DNA of 64,000 nucleotides, taken from assembly GCA_049487715.1 (NCBI GenBank), contig CP150560.1, positions 248,001 to 312,000 on the forward strand, given 5' to 3'. The stretch comes from Pycnococcus provasolii (lineage: Eukaryota; Chlorophyta; Pseudoscourfieldiophyceae; Pseudoscourfieldiales). Position numbers and translations under genes: made by a program. Within the stretch, counting starts at the first letter, position 1. Every line of letters begins with the position of its first letter. Shown in pieces: positions 57,683 through 64,000 of the stretch. The notes under the pieces were generated by a model. It made no database searches and was not told where the DNA came from. It worked only from the letters and a program-made list of their open reading frames with translations.

Positions 57683-57910
57683 TCCGTGAGGAGGAGGGAG
57701 GTGGTGGATGTTTGCTTTGTTGTTTCTTTCGTGTGGGTGCTAAGAAGCAAGTTCATTTTGGCGGTGGTGAGTGATTGAGTAGTGATTGATGATGATATGG
57801 TGATGGTGATAAGAGGTTTTTTTTTCAGTTGTAGACGTTACAGAAACAAACTGTTAACTTCCAACAAAAGTAACGTAAAGTCGTCACTTCATTCATTCAT
57901 TCATTCAAGA
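57683..57910. other. Convergent intergenic region
   Basis: 3' flanks of the four-TM gene (+) and the lifeguard gene (-). Contains a short (CATT)n tract at about 57890-57906; nothing else is seen. Confidence 0.6.
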
Positions 57911-58888
57911 TTAGCCCTGCGCCGCCCCTGTGATGCTCAACACGCTCAAGAAGATGTTGATCACGTCGAGGTACAAACTGATGCTCGCCGCCACATAGTC
58001 GTCTGGGGTGTATGACATCCCACGCGCGTGTTTTCCGCCCACAATTAGTTGCGTGTCGTATACCAAGAATGCGCTGAACAATCCCGCGATCGCAACGGCT
58101 ACCGCGATTCGCAAAATGGACGAATATCCGAGTAGCCATTGCATCACAATAGCTAGCAAGGCAAACAGCAACACACTAAGCGAGGCTGTAAAGAGTAAGC
58201 CTGACTTTAGCGTGAAGTCGATTTTTGTCTGGATTGCGAAGAGTGTCAATCCGAGCGTCAGTGCGAACGTCGTGCCCACGGCAATGAGCACAGCTTGTTC
58301 GTTGTAGAAGGCTGCCACAGTTGCCACCATAAATCCCATCGCAAGCGTAAAAATGAGCATGATGATCAGATTTGTTGGATGTTGGCGTATGGCTGCTTGA
58401 CAACAGCATACGAGGCTGATCAGCGTACCGAATCCGACCGCCCAGCTCGCTGCAAACATCCATATGCCAGCCGGCGAACGAATGTAGTCGCGTATCGGCG
58501 GGTAGAAGACGAACAAGAAGGTGAGTCCAAAAGTGAACGCGAGCTGCATCAACAGGAGAGCATACGTCTTTCGTATGAACCCGGCACGCACATATTTATC
58601 GGCGAACGGCGTGGCGTATAAGTTGTTGTTGTTGTTATGCTGCTGAGACTCGACGTCGAAGGATTGCACGTGCTGCTGCTGAGGAGGAGGAGGAGCATGA
58701 TTGTGGTGGCTGTATTGGCTGTATTGCTGTTGCTGCTGCGGATTGTAGTAGCCGCCGCCGTATGGCTGGTACGAAGAAGGCTGCTGCTGCTGCTGGTACG
58801 AAGAAGGTTGCTGCTGGTACGAAGAAGGCTGGTACGGCGGCGGCGGCGGCGGTTGTTGTTGCGGCTTCATGCCTGAGTACGACGACAT
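57911..58888 (-). CDS. Lifeguard / TMBIM (Bax inhibitor-1 superfamily) membrane protein
   Basis: 325 residues from the ATG at 58888. A ~90-residue Pro/Gln/Tyr/Ser-rich cytoplasmic N-terminus with SSYQQQ repeats precedes seven hydrophobic helices (~105-320). The FIRKTYALLLMQLAFTFGLT start, VYDTQLIVGG near helix 6 and SISLYLDVINIFLSVLSI near the C-terminus are hallmark lifeguard motifs, with Asp residues linked to Ca leak and pH gating. Such proteins sit in ER or Golgi membranes and modulate calcium and stress-induced death. Function is inferred from the family. Confidence 0.92.
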   Translation of the reverse strand: MSSYSGMKPQQQPPPPPPYQPSSYQQQPSSYQQQQQPSSYQPYGGGYYNPQQQQQYSQYSHHNHAPPPPQQQHVQSFDVESQQHNNNNNLYATPFADKYVRAGFIRKTYALLLMQLAFTFGLTFLFVFYPPIRDYIRSPAGIWMFAASWAVGFGTLISLVCCCQAAIRQHPTNLIIMLIFTLAMGFMVATVAAFYNEQAVLIAVGTTFALTLGLTLFAIQTKIDFTLKSGLLFTASLSVLLFALLAIVMQWLLGYSSILRIAVAVAIAGLFSAFLVYDTQLIVGGKHARGMSYTPDDYVAASISLYLDVINIFLSVLSITGAAQG

Positions 58889-59004
58889 GGATTGTTAGTT
58901 GTTACGAAATATGTTCCACTTCCACCCCGAAAATGTTTTCCCAGGAATTTTTCCTCAGATCATCAACCCTACTCGGCGGGATCCGTCGTAGAACGACCTT
59001 CCTT

Positions 59005-59545
59005 TCACGTGCCTGCGATTGCCATCACAATAGACTCGCCCCCCCCCCTCCCCCCTGGGGATCCCGGTCGGGCAGAAGGTCTAAGCGATGGCTCCTTCTC
59101 GGAGAACACTGCCCGACAGTACAAGATGAAGTTGAGCACCGTTTGCGTCCATCCGCGCGACGCCTTGGTGCCGTTCGCGACCTTCAGATTTTGACTGCCA
59201 TTTTCGCGCTTGAGCAAGTTGTGCACGACGCCCACGGCGTCTTTGCGTAGACCTTCGTAGACTCTTCTTGCGTAGACGCGCGCTTGATCGCGGCGGTCCC
59301 GGTTGTCCCGCCGAGCACCACTTGGGTCCATCCACGCGAAGCATTGCGCCCTTTGGCGGCATCCACGAGACTTCCGCCGCTTTGTTTGAGCAAGTTGTGC
59401 ACGACGCCCACCGCGTCTGTGCGCGCGCGAAGCCGCGAAGTTGGTCCTCCTCCAAGCGTAGCATCCATGCGGTGAGGGATTCGTTTTCGCGGCGGTAGTC
59501 TTTGATGATTGCGAGGCGCTTCGTCGTCGCGTACACGCGCGCCAC
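59005..59545 (-). pseudogene. Decayed tandem-repeat gene with frame breaks
   Basis: A minus-strand coding signal starts with MARVYATTKRLAIIKDYRRE (ATG near 59545) and continues in a second frame with TDAVGVVHNLLKQSGG...ASRGWTQVVLG. A third frame then gives KDAVGVVHNLLKREN...ASRGWTQTVLN. The two DAVGVVHNLLK...ASRGWTQ blocks are a tandem duplication of ~190 bp (around 59150-59250 and 59335-59440). At least two frame changes are needed to read it through, so I call it a pseudogene. Short introns would be an alternative. The repeat is not a family I recognise. Confidence 0.5.
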
Positions 59546-60012
59546 TTTCAGTTTTTCATTGTTGGTTGTGTTCGCAAACGAGCGCGCGGCGCAATAGTCA
59601 GTCTAGAGAAAACGAAGAGGAGAATCAAGTCATCTACTCCATTCCTGCGTACTACGTGTACTATGAATTCGCGAGGTGGGTGCGAGGCACACCTACGAGG
59701 TTAACTTGGCGTTGAAGACGTGCACTTGCCTAATGCCAAATCAGATTCTCCTTCCCTGCGTGCACGTATTCGCGGCTGAGAAGGACAAGAACGGCGGACA
59801 GCTCGGCGACATGAAGTACCACTTCAAGTAAAAACTCGTTTAGAAAAACCTTTAAGGTACGATAGGGGTTTCAGCCCCACCCACCGCCTTTTCTGAACTA
59901 CATATTCCCCGGCCGCCGACCGAGAGCTCTCGCCGCCGCCATCCGCCAACTTTTCATTCCTCCCCCTGTGATGGTCTAGTGGAGCTCTAGATGATGCGTG
60001 TGTAAGTAAGTC
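59546..60012. other. Upstream region of TRM5; one tiny frame only
   Basis: No clear gene. A 32-codon plus-strand frame (59733-59831) ends in EKDKNGGQLGDMKYHFK and could be the tail of a degraded gene, but it is too short to call. Confidence 0.5.
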
Positions 60013-61830
60013 ATGCTGTCCGCCTTCTTACGTGTTTCCTCTGGCAGCTCGAATTGGCGTCTCATTCATCTCCCTTTACCATTAAAGAGATTTTATTTTA
60101 CTCGCGTCAGCGGCAGCGTCCGTTCTAAAAAGTTAGTCCTTAAAAGTGGTGGGTCCACATCATCATCATCATCACCTCATCATCATCGACATCGTTGTTG
60201 TTCATCATCGTCCTCGTCCTCATCGCGACTCGTCAGGAGGATGACTTCTTCTTCCTCTCATTCTCATGCTCGTCATCATGCCAATAATGCCTTGTCGTCC
60301 TCGCAACCTCCGGTGTTTTTGGAAACAGATATCTCGCTTTCCTTAGCGACGTTCGGCCTGTCCGTACCTGCAAAACAAACGTCGCGTTTCAGAAACCTGC
60401 TTGGGAAAGAGAGACTGCTCAAGAGACCGAACGTCAACCCCGTGCAAGTCTCCGAACATGCGCCTGACCGACGCATACTTCTCATCTCCGTCGAATACAC
60501 GTCGCTAAGCGAACTGCTATCCGCCATGCCCGTCGAGTCAACCTCAATCATTAAAGACGCCATCGACACGTCAGAAGTGGAGGTCATTCAACCGTACGAA
60601 GTTAACGTGCCGTACGACGCTCTCACCATGCAGGAGTGCCTGAGACAAATCATTCCGCTTGCAGAAGTCAAGGACGACGACCTGCAGGGCAGCTTCGAGC
60701 TCGTGGGACGTGTCGCACACGTCAACCTGCGAGACGCACTGCTTCCGTACAAACGCGCGTACGGAAAGGTTCTCGCGGACAAGAATCCACGCGTCGAAAT
60801 TGTCGTCAACAAGACGTCCGCGACCAAGAACGAGTTCCGCGTGTTCCCGATGGAAGTCATACACGGACCGCCGTGCATCAACGAGGACGACGGGAAGCTG
60901 TCTCTCGTCACCGAGGTCAAACAAGGACACTTCAAGTACCAGCTCGACTACGCGCGCGTCTACTGGAACTCAAGACTCGAGCGAGAACACGCGAGGCTTT
61001 GCGAGACGCACTTTCTCAGAGAGCCGAAACGGGGCGGACAGGTGGTTCTCGCTGACCTGTACTGCGGCATCGGGCCATTCGTCGTGCCCGCCGCCTCGAG
61101 CGACGGTACCAAAGGTGGATGCAACTGCCTCGTGTACGCGAATGACCTCAACCCGGACAGCGTCAAGTGGCTCAAGGAAAATTTGAGGAGAAACAAGTGC
61201 TCGTCGAATGTCGCGGAGGCGTCTGTTGACGATGCCGTCTTGTACGCGCGCAAGCTCGTGCGACGCGGCATTCGATTCGACCACGCGGTTATGAACCTGC
61301 CCGCACTTGCGGTTGACCACCTCGTTCCGGCATTCCAAGGTATTCTCAACTTTGACGAGCTTGCGACCGACGCGGGAAGCGAGGTGTCGCAAGTCGCCAC
61401 GGCGGCCTGGGATGGTTGGCAGGACGATCCGCCGTGGATTCACTGCTACTGTTTCGTGCGCGGAAAAACGTCGTCCGGTGGCCTTGGCGACGGCACAGGC
61501 AAGGCGGCAGCGGCGCGCGAGGTGGAGCACGTTCGCGACGCAAAGCGGCTTGTCATGCACCGTCTATGCATTGGCACGCCTGCACAGCGTGCGGCGAAGC
61601 GGCAACGCGCGGACGACGACGACCAAGGCGGTGGCGGTGACTTCGAGGCGACGTACGCGCCTGAGGACCTCGAGTCCATCGACGCGGACGAAGAGGCGCG
61701 CTTCGAGTGCAAGGCACACGTCGTGCGCAACGTGGCTCCAGGGAAAATCATGGTGTGCGTCTCGTTCCCACTACCCGTGGAGGTGGCGTCGACGAGGTCT
61801 TCACCTAGCGATGTGCTTGCGCGGCTATGA
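60013..61830 (+). CDS. TRM5: tRNA (guanine37-N1)-methyltransferase, TRM5 family
   Basis: 605 residues from the ATG at 60013; an ATG at 60241 would remove a Ser/His-rich leader. The Arg/Ser-rich N-terminus lacks acidic residues and could be an organelle-targeting peptide, and TRM5 is often dual-localised. Family blocks seen in order: VAHVNLRDALLPYKRAYGKV; VYWNSRLEREHARL; ADLYCGIGPFVVPA (SAM site); VYANDLNPDSVKWLKENLRR; and VMNLPALAVDHLVPAF, the NLP motif of the catalytic site. The enzyme methylates N1 of G37 next to the anticodon using S-adenosylmethionine and prevents frameshifting. A ~40-residue Ala/Asp-rich insertion near the C-terminus (~530-560) is unusual. Its 3' end converges with the DUF1826 gene, 55 bp apart. 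Confidence 0.93.
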   Translation: MLSAFLRVSSGSSNWRLIHLPLPLKRFYFTRVSGSVRSKKLVLKSGGSTSSSSSPHHHRHRCCSSSSSSSSRLVRRMTSSSSHSHARHHANNALSSSQPPVFLETDISLSLATFGLSVPAKQTSRFRNLLGKERLLKRPNVNPVQVSEHAPDRRILLISVEYTSLSELLSAMPVESTSIIKDAIDTSEVEVIQPYEVNVPYDALTMQECLRQIIPLAEVKDDDLQGSFELVGRVAHVNLRDALLPYKRAYGKVLADKNPRVEIVVNKTSATKNEFRVFPMEVIHGPPCINEDDGKLSLVTEVKQGHFKYQLDYARVYWNSRLEREHARLCETHFLREPKRGGQVVLADLYCGIGPFVVPAASSDGTKGGCNCLVYANDLNPDSVKWLKENLRRNKCSSNVAEASVDDAVLYARKLVRRGIRFDHAVMNLPALAVDHLVPAFQGILNFDELATDAGSEVSQVATAAWDGWQDDPPWIHCYCFVRGKTSSGGLGDGTGKAAAAREVEHVRDAKRLVMHRLCIGTPAQRAAKRQRADDDDQGGGGDFEATYAPEDLESIDADEEARFECKAHVVRNVAPGKIMVCVSFPLPVEVASTRSSPSDVLARL

Positions 61831-61885
61831 TTTTATTCATGATGTGATATTATTTGATGTACAAAAATATTTTCGTTTTACATTT

Positions 61886-62683
61886 TTACATGGCGTCACC
61901 GCCACCCTCCTCGTCCACCTTAACGAACAATCGAAACTCGCCAGCATCGACGAGCGGCGAGCGATGTAAAATCGCCGATCCCTTTGCGGCACCAGGCCAC
62001 TTCGTCCCTTTGATGAGAACGACGTCATCCTCACGCGCCTGTTTCATGGGAAGACGTTCGGCCATCGACTTGAGTGCGTCGCCAAGTGCGTTTCCTCCGT
62101 CGCTTACTACAAAGCCGATGGTCCGGCTCACCTGATCCGCGTCAAGCCACTCCGTTCCTTTCCCAAAGAACGTGCACATCGCGCGTGCGTGAACGTGGTC
62201 GACGTGAAGTCGTGAGCACATCGTGCTTCGTATCAGTGACACTTGCACGTGTGCTTTGGGAAGCTGCGTGGCTTGCATCCACGTGTGCGCGATACTCATG
62301 ATATCTTCGTACATGTCCACCAAGCCCTCGGCAAGCACGCTGTTATCGTCGTAATCACCATCATGATTTTTCAAGAAGTTGGAAAGAGCCAGAGACGTTT
62401 GCATTTGCTTAATGGTGGTGTCGGCAGTCACAACCGCTTCGGCGTGAAAGTCTTCGCTTGTTGAACACAAGCGCCTTACCGCTTCTCGGCACTGTTCTCT
62501 CCGAAGACTCTCAGAAGTCTTCTGAGAGGAGTCAGTACTTGTATCCCTATGCAGAGGTATGCACTCGACGAGCACTGACGGTTCACGCAAGGATGAAGAT
62601 GCGACGAGCACCGACGGTTCACGCAAGGATGACGATGCGCGTAATGAGAATGACATACGAGAACGACGAGTGGTGTGACGCAT
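61886..62683 (-). CDS. DUF1826 family protein
   Basis: 265 residues from the first ATG (62683). A Ser/Arg-rich N-terminus contains a duplicated REPSVLV(A/E) unit encoded by a 33-bp tandem repeat (about 62560-62640). The body has the family-type segment CSRLHVDHVHARAMCTFFGKG followed by TEWL, preceded by a helical region. The C-terminus contains DDVVLIKGTKWP and ILHRSP. DUF1826 proteins occur in bacteria and algae and have no firmly established function. The conserved His/Asp/Cys residues suggest metal binding, which is inference. Confidence 0.75.
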   Translation of the reverse strand: MRHTTRRSRMSFSLRASSSLREPSVLVASSSLREPSVLVECIPLHRDTSTDSSQKTSESLRREQCREAVRRLCSTSEDFHAEAVVTADTTIKQMQTSLALSNFLKNHDGDYDDNSVLAEGLVDMYEDIMSIAHTWMQATQLPKAHVQVSLIRSTMCSRLHVDHVHARAMCTFFGKGTEWLDADQVSRTIGFVVSDGGNALGDALKSMAERLPMKQAREDDVVLIKGTKWPGAAKGSAILHRSPLVDAGEFRLFVKVDEEGGGDAM

Positions 62684-63909
62684 CAGACTCACGCATGACG
62701 ACGACGCGATGGCGACGCACGACGCAGCAGGTGAGCCCTGTGGTTTCTAACGACGTGGTTTCCGACGGGGGAAAGCGCCATCATCGGCGTGATCCGGGGA
62801 AAAATGACGCCCAGACACAGGCAGCCAGGGGAAAAGGAGAACCACGAATTCCATTCGCAGATTCCAGATTTTGCGGGCAGGTTCTCTCCCCTCCCCGGGC
62901 CTCCGGGCCCGGGCCTGAATGCGGCGGGCCTTCCCGTCCGGGCCTATTGACCCGCAATGCCATGGCGCCATGGCGGTAGAACCGCTCAGGCCCCGGTGGG
63001 CGGTGGCTGTGAGGAGTGCCATGTAGGCTTGCAGCTTGCTCGTCGTCGGCAGGTTGCAAGACCGCGCCCAATTGGCGGCGGCGATGGAGAGGACGTTAAG
63101 CAAGTTGAACGCCGCCGGCACCGTGCCATCCTCCACTCAGAAGTACGGCACCCTCCTTGAGAGTCGCCTACGTCGTCCTCCGACGAACACCTCCTCCCGG
63201 TCCACTCTTCCTCTTCCACTTCTTGTTTCACAACAGCAAACAAGGTACTTTCGTTGCCGTGCTGGCCGCACGGCCCGTCCATGCTAAAGAGTTCGTCGTC
63301 GTCGTTGAGCACACACCCCGCACCCACTACGCGTACCACCTTAACCCTTTTCATGTTCTCGTACGCGCTCGCAGCGTCGCGGACCGTTGCCCCATAAGGT
63401 AACCAAACTTGAGTCGAGGAGTCTGCGCGCAGACTCCTGACATGAACGCCGAAGTGCATGTTCATTTTTGAATGAGGGAGAACACTCCCAAAGGGTGACT
63501 CGTCCACGTCACTTTGTACGTGCCGTCGATCGAGCGCTGAGACGCCATTGACCACATTCTCACAGCATTCTTAGAGACTATGAGTGCCCGAAACGTCGAT
63601 GTTTCGGGCTCCATACGTCGCGGCGACATACGCTTGGTCATCGTTACGGTGCGTCGTCGAGGTGCGTCAGAACAGACTTCTCGGACACCGAGAAGCTCGG
63701 CACAATTTTGTACAACTGGGGCGTTCAAAGGATACGTCCAACGATGCATCCCGCATCATACAAGCAAGTCACACCGATTGACCGAGAAGGAGTGCATGAG
63801 GTGGCACCCTTCAAGGGACAAGGAGCTTGCCCGAACCGAGAGAGCCAAACTACGTGAAGTAAAAAACGCATTCATCATCATCATCGCCCCGGCCGCACCT
63901 CGCATTGTC
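62684..63909. other. Weakly coding region with possible gene remnants
   Basis: No firm gene. It includes a GC-rich palindrome GCCATGGCGCCATGGC (about 62960-62976), a possible ubiquitin-fold-like minus frame (62986-63465) and a minus fragment with RSIDGTYKVTW (63462-63749) reminiscent of MULE transposases. Frames change repeatedly, as in degraded sequence or unmodelled exons. Confidence 0.45.
62986..63465 (-). CDS. Hypothetical protein, ubiquitin-fold-like N-terminal half
   Basis: The ATG at 63465 gives 159 residues; the frame is open to 63555 without a plausible earlier ATG. The first ~75 residues (VRSLRADSSTQVWLPYGATV, RVVGAGCVLNDDDELFSM) follow the strand-helix-strand spacing of ubiquitin-like domains, with the usual 'ATVxD' helix start and 'DDDEL' turn. 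The rest is low complexity and may be intron or random sequence. Only weakly supported. Confidence 0.25.
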   Translation of the reverse strand: MNMHFGVHVRSLRADSSTQVWLPYGATVRDAASAYENMKRVKVVRVVGAGCVLNDDDELFSMDGPCGQHGNESTLFAVVKQEVEEEEWTGRRCSSEDDVGDSQGGCRTSEWRMARCRRRSTCLTSSPSPPPIGRGLATCRRRASCKPTWHSSQPPPTGA

Positions 63910-64000
63910 ATGGCCGCGGTTGGTTCGTCGTCGTCCATGTCGTCGGGGGCATCATTGCCGTACGCGCAGCCTTTGATATCGCACGACCTCAGTAACTCTG
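63910..64000 (+). CDS. Possible gene start, truncated by the window edge
   Basis: An ATG at 63910 in a strong TCATGGCC context opens a frame that stays open to the window end (MAAVGSSSSMSSGASLPYAQ ...). About 30 codons with third-position GC bias are visible. The Ser/Gly/Pro-rich start is typical of algal proteins here. Nothing can be said about function. Confidence 0.35.
   Translation, partial: MAAVGSSSSMSSGASLPYAQPLISHDLSNS

Noticed and set aside
59733-59831. 32-codon plus-strand frame ending in MKYHFK
   Set aside because: Too short and isolated to call a gene; noted only in the intergenic entry.

Overview
The window looks like nuclear DNA of a small, gene-dense, fairly GC-rich green alga (prasinophyte-like picoalga). 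The reasons are: almost intron-free genes on both strands; a chlorophyll b reductase-type dehydrogenase; a eukaryotic tRNA methyltransferase, a Bax-inhibitor/lifeguard protein, a J-domain membrane protein and a multi-BRCT protein; a giant polycystin channel with a clear GT-AG intron; short telomere-like CCCTAA/TTAGGG tracts; and a Ty1/copia retrotransposon. The species cannot be fixed from sequence alone. Protein calls rest on motifs read by eye.

Layout. 1-7.4 kb: end of an RCC1-repeat gene, two small secreted proteins (one Cys-rich with a thrombospondin-1-like module, one with 27-residue repeats), a prostaglandin-E-synthase-2-like GST-fold protein, an NYC1/NOL-type reductase and a Glu/Ala-rich coiled-coil protein. 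7.7-8.7 kb: a compact unit in which two identical 108-bp inverted repeats, flanked by ~88-bp direct repeats, enclose one small Cys/Lys-rich gene. 9.3-10.4 kb: a J-domain membrane protein. 10.56-17.22 kb: an apparently young copia element with indistinguishable 302-bp LTRs. Its pol region carries an extra deoxynucleoside-kinase-like domain between integrase and reverse transcriptase. 17.4-19.0 kb: a four-BRCT protein. 19.1-41.2 kb: one exon for a ~7,370-residue surface protein with about sixty IPT/TIG domains, of which 25 lie in a nearly identical tandem array. It continues with Cys-rich GCC2/GCC3-type repeats, a multi-pass membrane domain and a phospho-acceptor-like tail. 42.4-54.7 kb: a ~4,060-residue polycystin/TRPP-like channel with four nearly identical ectodomain modules, encoded by two exons. 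56-62.7 kb: a four-TM coiled protein, a lifeguard (TMBIM) protein, a decayed repeat gene, TRM5 and a DUF1826 protein. 62.7-64 kb: poorly coding sequence with a possible transposase remnant and a possible gene start at the right edge.

The genes do not form a pathway. The two giant genes are neighbours on the same strand and both encode repeat-rich ectodomains on multi-pass membrane domains, so a shared surface or sensory role is plausible but unproven. The most unusual items are the kinase domain inside the copia polyprotein, the inverted-repeat unit at 7.7-8.7 kb, and the cassette-swapped IPT array.
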